Made by a program: the position numbers and the translations under genes. Source: Isoetes taiwanensis (Eukaryota > Streptophyta > Lycopodiopsida > Isoetales > Isoetaceae). From it: a stretch of 64,000 bases of DNA. The notes beneath the pieces are model-generated. The model was given only the letters and a program-made list of their open reading frames with translations. It was not told the origin of the DNA and did not search any database. Below, piece after piece: positions 23,640-35,163 of this stretch; position 1 is the stretch's first letter; every line of letters starts with the position of its first letter. The stretch spans positions 15,534,872-15,598,871 of the forward strand of contig JAJEKV010000014.1 in assembly GCA_021234155.1 (NCBI GenBank), read 5' to 3'.

Positions 23640-24185
23640 GAAATCTTTAACGTCGCATGCGACGTCACGTCGCAGGCGACGTATTGTCAACGGTCACCTG
23701 CCAGGTCACCTACGACTTGGTAGTACACGTGGCAAATACATACTGACGTGTCATACGTTCTGTAATGTCACGTGACGTCGCATGCGACGTCACGTCACAA
23801 ACAACCACCTGGCGTGACACCTGTTGTCCACCTGGCGCCCAAGTCCACCTGGCGTGATAGATGGGCCAGTAATCAGACGTCGCATGCGGCGTGACGGCAA
23901 GTATCCACCGGGCGTGACACACCGCGCACCACCGACGCCCAGTCCACCGGGCGTGATGGATGGGCCAAGTCATCAGATGCCGTGATGCGGCGTGGCGTCG
24001 CCGCAGCATCCGCTGGGCGTGACACTGCCGTCCACCGGGCGCACATCCACCGGCATGACAGATCGCCAGTCACGCGTCGACGTCGCGATGACGCCGCGAT
24101 GCGACGCGGCGTCTGCGACGTGACGTCGCATTGACGTCGCATGGTCACGTCAATTGTGAAGTCATGTAATTCAGACGTCGCAAGC
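23640..24185. repeat. GC-rich palindromic subterminal repeats, right side of CACTA-like element
   Basis: The region is packed with CGTCGCATGCGACGTCACGT-type palindromes and with (T)CCACC(T/G)GGCG(T)GACA units at intervals of roughly 30-60 bases. It ends 30 bases before the proposed element terminus. Clustered short repeats in both orientations are what CACTA subterminal regions look like. CpG density is very high, so the zone should be a methylation target. Confidence 0.7.
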
Positions 24186-24724
24186 CCACGTCGCTAAATG
24201 TCCATTCTCTTGTTGTGTTTGTTAGGATATTGTTTATTAGGATATTGTGTGGATCTTAGTACAAAATGTTTCTAAATCTTAATGCAGATGGCTTTTACTT
24301 CTTTAGGTTACTTAATGGCTCCTCGAAAGACATCATATTTAATATTTTACAAATTGTTGGACCAACAGGAGGTTGAAGTGACTAAAATGAAAGGGATCAG
24401 CATGTTGAGCATAGACATGAAGATTGAAGTTGATCTGGATTACTAAGTTTCATGTAAACTTGTTTTCTTTTCTATCATATATATTTATTGTTTGTTACAG
24501 AAGCCTTGTAATATTTTACAAGGTGCCATTGTCTTGCTGCTCAGATATCAACTGGAGCTGCCACTGTTATATTGTTCAAAATACCCACTCATAATGGCTA
24601 ATTTAATGTCTTGTTATGTATTGGAAACTTGCCCCCTGACTTGCAACTTATAGGAAATTGTAGGTAAGATTTTAATTTGTAAGAAATTTGCTGGTTGTTT
24701 TTAAATCTAGAGGAAATTGTAGGA

Positions 24725-24750
24725 ATAGAATAGAATAGAATAGAATAGTA
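24725..24750. repeat. (GAATA)n microsatellite
   Basis: Five GAATA units, the complement of the TATTC run at 3042-3066. The surrounding stretch, 24.22-24.84 kb, is AT-rich and shows no gene. Confidence 0.85.
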
Positions 24751-24837
24751 ACATCTACCTACTAACAGGTTCCCCAAAAAAGGAAAATTTCCTTTGGTTA
24801 GTAAAAAATTTCCCGAACCAAGTGGTACAATTGAAGC

Positions 24838-25905
24838 AGCCTATAATTTTGGAATATGAAATATGATTTCACCTAAGGTTTTGAGGGAATATCGAACCTC
24901 TATACTACTTTGCCTAAGATTTTCGATTATGGAATACGAGGGCTTGAACCTCTACCAAAATAATTCAATGTCCTAATAAGACTACTTTAACCAATGTACC
25001 CAATGAGCTAGTGTGATTATTTATTATCTTGAATCTATGTTTTTTGTTATAACAACCCATTCAATTATTTTGGGGATATATTATGGTTTCAGGAATTGTT
25101 ATTTTTACATCCGTATCAAATCCTCTGGAATCCCCTATTATTTTGCTACATATTCTAAACGAGGTGCACCCTGGACTACCACAATCGTCGGATTCGTCGA
25201 TCCTACAACCCAGATCATATGTTGGGGCCTTTGGGCACCTCTCGTTTTGCTTATAGTCATTTATGATTGGAGGCACCTATGATTTTGGAATATGAAATAC
25301 GATTTCGCCTAAGGTTTTGAGGGAATATCGAACCTCTATACGGCTTTGCCTAAGATTTTAGAATATGAAATATGGGGACTTGAACCTCTACCAAAATAAT
25401 TCAATGTCCTAATAAAAATACTTTAACCAATGTACTCAGTGAGCTAATGTGCTTATTTGAAACCTTGAATGTATGGTTTTTTTATAACAACCGATTCAAT
25501 TGCTTTAGGGGTATATGGTCTATGGTTTTAGGAATTGTTATTTTTACATCCATATCAAATCCCCCCTGGAACCCCCTATTATTTTGCTACATATTCTAAA
25601 CAAGGTGCATCCTGGACTACCACAGTCGTCGGATTCGTCGATCCTACGACCCAGATCGTATGGTGGAGCCTCTGGACACCTCTCGTTTCGCTGAAGGCGC
25701 CTATAATTTTGAAATATGAAATAAGATTTCGCCTAAGGTTTTGAGGAAATATCGAACCTCTATACGGCTTTGCCTAAGATTTTAGAATATGAAATACGGG
25801 GGCTCAAACCTCTATCAAAATAACTCAATGTTCTAGTAAGACTACTTTAACTAATATATCCAGGGAGCTAATGTGATTATTTTTTATCTTGAATCTATAG
25901 TTTTA
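24838..25905 (-). repeat. Tandem copies of a ~430-bp repeat with a tRNA-like promoter
   Basis: Two and a half units (about 24838-25271, 25272-25688 and 25689-25905) share CCTATAATTTTGGAATATGA, ATCGAACCTCTATACGG, CAATGTCCTAATAAGACTAC and ACTACCACAATCGTCGGATT. Read on the minus strand, each unit has AGCTCA(T/C)TGGGTAC (box A-like) and GGTTCAAGCCC (box B-like), the two internal Pol III promoter boxes of a tRNA. This suggests a tRNA-derived SINE that has been amplified in tandem. Confidence 0.6.
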
Positions 25906-28547
25906 TTTTTGGGTTGCCCCTGGGGGGCAAACCCTCGTTTATGTGGGTATGTGGGCATATTCAAGTATATGCTGGCATATACCTAGCATATGCCGATGAC
26001 TGCTAAAAACGGGCTGCTGCCTGTAAATGGTCGGTCATCCAACCCCATTATCAGCCTGCTACACAAACGCTATCCGCTGGACTTGTCCTCTGGTTTTCTT
26101 TTGCAGCGTTTAGATCAAAGCATCAGAGCATGCAACATTTTTCTGAGATGTAGATTCACTCTGTCTGGCGCTCAGAGATTCAAACTCAAGAGCACAAAAC
26201 GAGGTATTTCTCTGCTTGCATTCTTTATATCAATAATTTGTAGCGGCCTGAGTTGTGCCGCCGGCTGTGATTTCCAGTGATTCCATTCCTAGTTTATCCT
26301 ATGCGCTTGTGATTGTAGATAGGTAGCTTGTCAGGCAAGTCGGCAATGCTTGGAACAGGCGATGCAGGGTGCTCAAATGGTTTTGGCATGGTACTTTGCC
26401 TATGAAAACAACTGCTGTAAAATGTTCTTTTGTCGAATTTTAGTGCTTGTTTGCAGCAGCAAGAATTGTATAACAGTTACAAAACTGGTGAAGGCAATTG
26501 ACATGGAACTTCGTGATCCCAATCCTTTGGTCAAAATTCAGGTGTCTCACAGAGTCGTCGAAACAAAGGAATGACATTCCCAAGCATAGTAGTCTTTTGA
26601 ATATAGTAAAATTGGGATCCGATGCCATCTTATACTCTGCATTGTGTTTTCCCTATTTTCATTTGCTCCAAGCACTATATGTTGTATTGTCAATTTAAAT
26701 CAGAAATTAAATGCCGGTTTTGCACTACACGGTCACGATTCTCGAGCCACCATTAGACCGCAAAATCCATTTTGTGGTGATCATGGTATCCATCTTAAAA
26801 AGAGTTAAATTTATATGGACTTCTGCATGCCCTGTAAGTCATTATGATATTCTTTCAGCATTGGACAGTTACCAACATGAGAAATTTCATTTGATTTTGG
26901 GGATTTAAGGCCTGCATTTTGCATTTGTTTGGTAGCTTTTAAAAGCCACAGTAGAATACCTTTCAAGTCTAATGCCATCATATTGATAGAGTTACAACTA
27001 CAACTCCCTATTCCACTTTTTGTTAATAGTTTTATTTTCCATGTCATCAAAAGCATGTTTGGATGTTAATTTTACTAGTGTTGTTGACATTTTTGTGCAG
27101 GTTAACAAATGAGGAGTTGATTTTTTGTTACACATGGGTTAGATGGACTAGCTCAATTTCTTGATGTTGAAGCTATGGTAAATGCTCTTCTAGCCTTATT
27201 TATTGTTCTATAACGATTCCTGTAAAGCAGACTGCATGTTACAAGTAGGAATTTTAATGCTATAAGAAACAACTGGGAAAGTTGACGGAAAATCAGAATG
27301 CGTTTTTTGAAATGCATTACATTCATTATTGAGTGCAAGGATCCTGTTGCATCTAATAGAACAAATATGATGGCAAATATGTGCATTAGTTTTCCTGTTG
27401 AAATGAACTATTTGAAAAAGTTATGATAGAGGAAAGTCAAGCACGGTTGTGTCAACTGGCTAAAGTGCAAGATTTATGAAAGTTGACCCTTAACTTCTCC
27501 GTTCTTTATACTTCCAGGCAAGATGATCAAGATTTCTCACTCAGCTATGTCAGCAGAGTTTGAAGGCTGTCAAGGGCAGGACATTACCCATCTACCCATC
27601 TGGCTTAAGGTTATGGTGAACCTGGCTTTTTCTTCGTAGCTGCCCTTTCTTTTTGCACCATGTTTTGCATAGTTGGTGTAAAAAGGTGTATGCTAGTTTT
27701 CCCTTTATTTGCATTGGGTTAGGATAATGAACTCATGGTGTGCACATTTAGGAGTCCACAACGAGATTGTTTACAGTAATAAGAGGTATGTACAAGTAAT
27801 AGGAGTTATGTACAGAGCAATTGTATTGGTATGTTCATTTAGGAGTAGACAGGAAGATTGTTTACAGTAATAGGAGGTATGTACGGAGCAATTGTCCAGC
27901 CTAATGTATTTTGTAAGCAACAAATCGATTTGTCTTTTGTGAGCAACCTCTTTTGCAATAATGTTAAGCCTTTCATTAGAAGGTTGCTCAAGTCATTCTA
28001 TAATCCATGACATGGCAGAGATTCAGTGAAGCAGCTATTTAGACCACCGCTTGGCTTGCTGGGATTGCAACTCCTAAGCAAGTAGGACCTTTGGGCACTA
28101 CACTATAGGAATCACATATTTCTAATATAATAACAACCTTTCTACTCACTCTGGCATCTTGAAGTGTCTAAAAGATACGATACTTTTAACAAGGACAACT
28201 AAATGGATTATGTTTTGATTGTTCGTCATTAAGACTGACTGCACTATAGAATCGGGTAAGTGATACAGGTAGAATCATGTAGAAATTGTTGGTGGAACTT
28301 AATCTCTGCATAATTTTAATCATCACTGGTGATCACAGTTTTTGCAAATTGTGTGATAGTATGTGTAGCTGAGTTTTTTTTGCGTACTATAACAGTTGAC
28401 GCATGGCTGTGTATAACATACTTTTGCACATTGTGGAAGGAATTTGAAGTGCTCGAATGATAGCCTTCGTTTTTCTTTTTGCAGAAGAGCAAGCTGTGAT
28501 ATGCTCATTGACAATAGAGACAAGCATGCAAGTGTGTACCATATTGT
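25906..28547. other. Intergenic, one possible exon-like stretch
   Basis: No gene can be supported. A short stretch at about 26478-26541 could read TKLVKAIDMELRDPNPLVKI and ends at CAG followed by GTGTCTC, a possible splice donor, but no partner exons are recognised. 26580-26975 is related in inverted orientation to 32405-32770 (shared GCATTTGTTTGGTAGCTTTT and AATATAGTAAAATT), so both belong to one dispersed, diverged repeat or duplicated segment. Confidence 0.35.
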
Positions 28548-28957
28548 AATCTGCGGACTACCACAGTCGTCGGATCTGTCAATCCTATGGCCCAGACTGT
28601 ATGTTGGAGCTTCTTGACACCTCTCGTTTCGATTATGCTCAATTATGATTGGGGACGCCTATGATTTTAAGATGTCGAATACGAGTTTGCCTAAGGTTTT
28701 GATGGTATAACGAGCCTCTATACGGTGAAATACGGGGATTCGAACCTCTACCAAAATAACTCAATGTCCTAAATACGACTACTTTAACCAATCTAACCAG
28801 TGAGCTAATGTGACTATTTTTTATCTTAAATCTATGTTTTTTTTATAATAACCCATTGAATTGTTTTAGAGATATGGTCTATGGTTTCAAGAATTATATC
28901 TATATCAAATCCCCCTGGAACCCCCTGTTATTTTGCTACATATAATAACAAGTCTAT
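28548..28957 (-). repeat. Separate copy of the ~430-bp tRNA-like repeat, best-preserved promoter
   Basis: Begins GGACTACCACAGTCGTCGGA and runs to CCCCCTGTTATTTTGCTACA. On the minus strand the boxes are nearly ideal: TAGCTCACTGGTTAGATTGG (28807-28788) and GGTTCGAATCCCC (28746-28734). The spacing is longer than in a standard tRNA, more like a tRNA with a long variable arm or a SINE head. Confidence 0.65.
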
Positions 28958-29336
28958 TTGTATGTATGTAGAAACGTAGCCACATTCATCGCAATTGTAG
29001 GTTTAGAGGTCTCCATTCGCACCTCTACTTTATGCAACTTACTACATTTCTGACTCCAGTTATTTTTGGCCTGTACAAAATTTGCCATCATATATGGATG
29101 CCTCGATATTGCCCAAGATGTACCTTGCTATAGGAATGTCCTTAAGATCGTGTGTTTATTGATATTCTGTCCGACGTTCATTAAACATCTTGGAACATCA
29201 TAATCTGCATTTTTTTGACAATAATAGGTTTGTTTGCATCTGCATCTTGATGCAACTTCTTTACCAATATTACCAAAGCACGAATTGGTCCTTTTGTACC
29301 ATTGGGTCCTCTATTCTATTCTTAACCTTTGGGCTC

Positions 29337-29373
29337 CCGTGGACGTTAATAAACTTCATTCATTCATTCATTT
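29337..29373 (+). repeat. LINE-like 3' end with (TTCA)n tail
   Basis: CCCGTGGACGTTAATAAAC followed by four to five TTCA units. It shares CCGTGGACGTTAA with 3021-3033, which has its own pentanucleotide tail. Confidence 0.4.
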
Positions 29374-29696
29374 GTATGCATTCACTAAGAAAATGAAAGC
29401 ATGTATTCATACAGGCCCTGTACAATTTCCATTACTAATATAACTACAAAAAACATTCTTCATAAATGGCTAATATGTTTTAGACAAAGATCATAATCAC
29501 GTCAATCCTAATTGGTCTAGGTATAAACAAAACAAAACAACACAAAACAAAACCCCACGTTCAAACCATTAATAAGCCCCGAGACATAAAATGACCCAAC
29601 AAGAACCATGAAAACGAAACGACAACAAGAAACATGAAAACACATTCTCGGGCCACCGTAGGGCAACCCTCGTGTGCGACATCTTGTTTATCCCCC

Positions 29697-29812
29697 AATA
29701 ACAACCCATTCAATTGTTTTAGGGATATATGGTCTATGGTTTGGAATTGTTTTTTCACATCCATATCAAATCCCCCTAGAACCCCCTGTTATTTTACTAC
29801 ATATTCATTCCA
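29697..29812. repeat. Partial copy of the ~430-bp repeat
   Basis: Only the AACAACCCATTCAATTGTTT ... ATCAAATCCCCCTAGAACCC part is present. The rest of 28.96-30.16 kb has no recognised gene; a LINE-like 3' end lies at 29337-29373. Confidence 0.65.
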
Positions 29813-30159
29813 TGAATTAGTTAACTTCAACTTGCCAAAATCACTTTTCAAGCATGATCCTAGCATTTCGAGGTCTAGGATTGATAATATGGCACAACAG
29901 TCACCAAGGTCAATTGTTCCTAGTGCTTGTAATGTGTGCATAGTCTTTAGCAACTCAACCAATATTGAAGGGTTTGTGAAGTGTCGAAGAAGTCAATCAA
30001 TACCTATGTCGTGACATGCTAAGATGTGCACCACTACGAAAGAAAATTAAACCATTGATGTGCTACACATTTTCAATATTTTATATTTAGGACGACTTTT
30101 AGATGGAATGATGAAATTGATTAAAACACGTCTTATAAATATGTAGTGTGGTATAATAT

Positions 30160-30535
30160 CTACTAGTAAATGTGTGCCCGGCGTTGCCGGGCTAATGTCC
30201 TAGCATGTGTTTTTACCTGGCCTTTAACGTTCATATGTGCAACTTCCGACAACACCCCAGATTGATGCTTGCAAGAATGGACATGATTTTTAAAGGATGA
30301 ATTTTAGTAGAGAAAACAATGCTTTATAAGTGAAGTGGGGGCCAAGTAAACCTTTCCCTAAAGTAGAAAACGTGGATAGATAGACCCAAAACTTATGTTG
30401 AAAATGTCATGTCTAGTAGTTAAGTACATCACAACAGATAGGTACAGATAGGCATAATTTTTTGTCATCGTTCATTGGCACTCTTTAGTTCATAATGGAA
30501 CTCTGAATACTCCACATGGTGCATATGACAATGGC
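30160..30535 (-). mobile_element. Helitron-like 3' end, minus orientation
   Basis: On the minus strand this end reads hairpin CCCGGCAACGCCGGG (30191-30177), ten bases, then CTAG (30166-30163) followed by T. A hairpin 10-12 bases before CTRR is the standard Helitron 3' end. The adjoining ~370 bases are related, in inverted orientation, to 37835-38255. Weaker similarity continues to about 30790. No Rep/helicase coding sequence is seen nearby, so the element is non-autonomous or truncated. Confidence 0.6.
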
Positions 30536-30539
30536 GCAT

Positions 30540-30575
30540 CTCTAGTAAATGTGTGCCTGGCATTGCTATGCATAA
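30540..30575 (-). mobile_element. Second, degenerate Helitron-like end
   Basis: TCTAGTAAATGTGTGCCTGG repeats the terminus seen at 30162, but the hairpin is damaged (GCCTGGCATTGC). It seems to be nested in, or duplicated within, the first copy. Confidence 0.45.
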
Positions 30576-30999
30576 GGAGGGTGAAAACAATCCCGGCATT
30601 GCCAATTATAAGCAAGGCATGTACATTGTTTCCAGATATAAGGACTGCTTTCTGCATGCGAGTATCTTGATAATTGTGTCCATACGCGTGTATGTGCATA
30701 TAAGTCAAGCTGCATTGTAGACATGAATGCATAAATCTATAAAACTTTAAATACCGTCCTTTCCAACATGAGTAATGGGCATAATTTCTTGGTTGTATGG
30801 AATGCACATATGGGCTTTTGATGTATGGTTATCACTTCTGGATTATATGCGTATTTCTGGGTTGTAAGCAATTCTTAAATACAATCATCACTTACACAAT
30901 TTACAAAGAAGCAATCCTTAAGTACAACCATTCAACCAAATAATATGATGCTAATTCTACCCTAATTATCCAAAATGCCATTTGTTTAATGATCACATC

Positions 31000-33900
31000 A
31001 ACTTTCACTACGTAGAAAACAAATTGTGCAAAAAACCACGTCTCATATTTTATTCATTGATCAGCATAAAGTTTGCACCTCCATGCCCCATTGCAAAACA
31101 TTGATATTATGACATGTAATACACAAAAATTGGACAAAACATCTAAAATTAGATTTTACCTTAAAAATAGTTGGAGGAATTGTGCATTTGAGGTAACATT
31201 TCGATCACTTCAAATGTTGTTAACAGTTTACACGTCCAAAAATTCAATAGCAAATTAAAATCTGAACTTCTACTTATAGGCATAGCATAGAGTTTAAAGT
31301 CAACTCAAACAAACAAATTATACTTTGTAAATGCATAAATTAGGCTTTGGTCATTTGAACCATAGAATAAGTTGGTCACTTTTCAATTTCATACATCTAC
31401 TGATCCATCAAACAATCAGTTGGCACATATGGAACCTAGCACTAAGGACTTAACATGCTTGTAAATACAATGCCTCGTCATAGGGAGTGGTATAGACTTA
31501 TAGAATCTTTTTCGTCAGCTTCAGTATTTATTCCCAAAAACATCTTCATATCTAACTCTATTACATGTCACCTATCTCTCAATAGATGACAAACTCCATT
31601 CCGGAATGATGCTTATAAATAAACAACCCTACTTTATCTAAAATGGAAGATCAACTTGTGCATTGGAAAGCACTTCTAAAGTATGCCATAACATTGAAAA
31701 GATGCTCTTCAAAATAATATAGGTCCATTCTCAAAATTGCATCAATATAGGTCCATTCTGCTGTAGCATTGATTTTATGTAAGAGAAAAAGTCTAGAAGT
31801 TACAGTTGGTCATTCACCTTTTTAATGATTTAGATGTTGCAAGGGACGAAACCTGACGTGGAAGAGGTGGTTTCACAGCGAACTCAATTGTCGCAATTTT
31901 AGCAAAAACTACAATGACAAAGTGAAATAAAGATAAGGGTAAGGACCACATATATGGAAGTACTACTGGTAAGACACATGCAGACAATTGCAACATATCT
32001 AGGAAGGGGCAAAATATGGGAAGTTCAGACCTATGAAGCACAGGAGCTTACAAAACAAAATAGAAGCAGCAAAGGAAAAAAACCCAGAAGCGAGCATTAC
32101 CAGACAAACCCCTGACTGAATAAATAGAAAATGTGTTGAAGACTATTACCGGCATGCATACAAATAGGATGAAACATATAATGGTCCACATCGAAAAAAC
32201 ATGCCTCAACAGAGAAGCTCAAGCATTGGAACACCTTAGCCTGCACGAAATTACAAAACCTTAGCTTCTTAAGAAGCAAAATTGGCACAAATTACAAAAT
32301 AGAAACCCTGCATGCTTTTTATATGTGAAGCAAGTCCTGGTAGCAGAAATGGATTCTAGTTCTTCATAGATTGCCATTCCAAATTCCTACATTTGCACTC
32401 TTAACAAAGTATTTCATATGGCAATTTTACAATGGCTCTTTTGGAAAGGCATTCTGCTGTAGCTTTAAAAGCTACCAAACAAATGCAGGACGTGAAGGAT
32501 ATCATAATAATTCACAGGGCAAGCAGAAGTCCATATAAATCCAAGTCTTTTCAAGATGGATATCATAATGAGTCACACAATGGATTTGCAGTCCAATGGT
32601 GGCTCAGGATCAGGACCAGGTAGTGGTAAAACTGGCACATGGTTTACAGATTCGATTGGCAAATGGATTGGCAATACAACATATGGTGCTTGGATTAAAT
32701 GAAAATAGGAAAAACACAATACAGAGTATGAAATGACCTCAAATCTCAAATTTTACTATATTTAGAAGATCTGAACAAAGTTAAGATACTTAATAAGCCC
32801 GCAAATTATTGAAAAACTTACATTCAAATTGAGTATTTAGATAGCTTTTCTTGGCAGATCAACCTTCTCTATGCCAGGATATTATTATTAGACGCCATTC
32901 CTTTCTTTTGGGGTATACTGGAACAGGGGCTTGGCATCTCTGCTTTACCATAAAATTAAAAGAAATAGGAGCAGGCGGCGGAAAGGAGAAGCATTGATAA
33001 AAGCTTAGGAAGTCGGAGAAGGCGTAAATCCAACGTTTGAATCTGCAACCATCCAATCGAGAAAAACATGCCATAATTGCTCTAATTAGCCCATCGCCAT
33101 AGTTGGAGGAAGATTCAATTCCTAAAATTCAAAACAAAACAATTATATCTTACCTCTAATGCCTATTCATATGGATCCAACCCAAAAGAGCATAGTAGTT
33201 GTGCCAAGAGCCCGAAAGCGGACTAACTCTCCCACAATAACTGCATTGATGGGTTCCAAATCGGTGATGATGACTGCTCTATTCCAACGGTTTCATGACT
33301 GAAGATTACTTCATCCAAAATTCAATGCTTAGGGCAGCATGAATCAACCCATCCAAAAATGTAAATCCATCTCTAAAAATGCCAAGTTCCACGTTGATGC
33401 CAGCTTAGACCTGTGAAACTTCTTCCTTGGCGCTCTACAGTTTTGAGAGCTCACGTTTCTCTAGAACCTATGAAATGCCGCATCAGGATGCATCCCAAAG
33501 ACCGGCAAAGATTCAAGATAGCTTCATAACTGTATATCTACCATCCATATCTTCTTCTGTGGCAGGCCGAAATGGAATAGAATGCAAAACACCAGTACCT
33601 CAGCTTATCTTGCAGATTAACCAGGGCAAATTGAACTGGCATACTTAGAAAGGTGTCTGCCTGAAACGAAATGGATGCATCAAAAACAAATCGCAGTTTA
33701 GGAATTATCAAAGATTTTACCTCATGCAAGACGGCCTTCAGGGTAAATAATGATGAACTGTAAATATTTCAACATGCTCGCTGAAAAGAGAAAAAAGGAA
33801 TAGGAATTTCGTTGCCTACAATGGCATACCAGCATGAGTCAAGAAGTACCCTGAGAAGCTAAGAAACCCAAGAGTTGCAGAAGAACCTTTGTTGCAGAAG

Positions 33901-34870
33901 CGACGGGCCAGGGCGAAGGCGCCCTGATCCACCGCCACAATTCTGAGACTTGCAGAAAGGTGTAACGGGCAAGGCACCTCTGTAACGCATCCACGGCCAC
34001 GTTTAAAAAAAAAAACCCCAATTAAAAAAAAATGCATAACGTGGGGAAAGTCTTTTTTCTTGCCGGATTTTCAAATTTCTGGTCACAAAATTTCGCTTTT
34101 TGGCCGGAATTCGATGTCCACCGGCGGCCGGAAAAAAGAGGACACACCCACCCAAACACAATTTAAGTAAGTAGATACATATATAAGACAGTGGTATTTT
34201 TTGTTTGAGCCTAATATTTTTTCACCAAGAAAAATTCTCGAAGAGACGTGTGTAGGCCTTCGTTTTAAAAAGAGACTTCCTAAAAAAAAGGGGGCAAACC
34301 CATTAATAACCAATCAAAAAACAATCTTATCTTATTCGATCAGATAAGCTGCATTCGATCAGAGAAGCTGCACTTGCTGCAGTCGACATCATTATCCGAT
34401 CTAATTGCTGCATCTGTCCTCTATCTGGTCGGATAGGGTAGTTAATGCGAGGGAAAGTCTGTACACACAGGCCAAAATCTTATGGGAATATATGAGCTTC
34501 ATCACCAGATGCTGCCTGGTTTATGAATGGGCCACCTCCTATAAAAGCCAGAATAAATCCCAGAAGAAGATATAGCCGGTCCCTTAAATAATTAAAATAC
34601 ACTTGACTACTTTAACCCAAAAATTAGTGGTTATATCATGATTAAGGAAATCAATAAACTTCGCAGTGGGAATCTCATAGTTGTCGTAGTCAAGATCTTA
34701 CTATTGTGAGGGTATTAGAACACGTGGCAAGTAAATGATCGTTTGAATCCTTCGTGTTCTAAAACATACAGATGAGACAGATAAAGAAAAATGTGCCGGC
34801 ACGATACAAAGAAATGTGCCGGCACGATAAATTTCTTGTAAGTGTAAATAAAATTGTTTTATTTTTTATT
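31000..34870. other. No gene recognised (diverged repeats)
   Basis: AT-rich DNA without a supportable ORF. 32405-32770 is the inverted partner of 26580-26975. Two A-runs of ~9-10 bases lie at about 34005-34030. Several short exon-like stretches occur on both strands, but none forms a connected gene. Confidence 0.4.
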
Positions 34871-34887
34871 TATTTATAGGCTAATGA

Positions 34888-35035
34888 TATCGGACGCCGA
34901 CATGTTGTAGCCACGGGCATATCCGTGGTATATCCGTGGCATATCCGTGGCATATCTGTGTCTTTGACATGTTATAGCCACGCCAACAAAATTACACAAC
35001 GGCTGGCTATAACATGCCCACGTCCGACATTTACC
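34888..35035. repeat. Foldback (MITE-like) sequence upstream of Hv1
   Basis: TCGGACGCCGACATGTTGTA at the left is nearly complementary to TATAACATGCCCACGTCCGA at the right, so ~150 bases can fold back. The centre holds four ATATCCGTGGC-like units (34918-34960). It ends about 130 bases before the Hv1 start codon, so it may supply part of that promoter. Confidence 0.6.
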
Positions 35036-35163
35036 GCGATGGAACAAATAATATGAACCTACTTTTGGCGCCATTGACCAGCTTATAATGAAATTGTATT
35101 CTGAAAGACGTGTTTATATCTGGCATGTCTCAAAGAAATAAGTAGCCCTTTGTAGATCTGGCT

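Larger units (their letters stand above)
15884..24217 (-). mobile_element. CACTA-like (En/Spm) DNA transposon, degenerate
   Basis: The right end reads ATTCTCTTGTTGTG at 24204-24217, the complement of a CACAACAAGAGAAT terminus. The left end at about 15884 reads CACCCAACTAAGAAATGAG. The two are similar but not identical, and no clean 3-bp target duplication is visible, so the ends are provisional. Inside, reading on the minus strand, come a SET-domain ORF, a TNP2-type transposase and, in both subterminal zones, repeats built on GCGACGTC (15920-15985 and 23640-24180) and GGCATGTTTGAGCCTAG (16000-16100, 17375-17800). Subterminal repeats of this kind are usual in CACTA elements and serve as transposase binding sites. 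Confidence 0.65.

Noticed and set aside
28734-28807. A genuine tRNA gene on the minus strand
   Set aside because: Box A and box B are good, but no acceptor stem or anticodon arm can be drawn, and the sequence is part of a ~430-bp repeat.
34005-34030. A-runs as a poly(A) tail of a retrogene or LINE
   Set aside because: No flanking target duplication or upstream coding remnant is visible.
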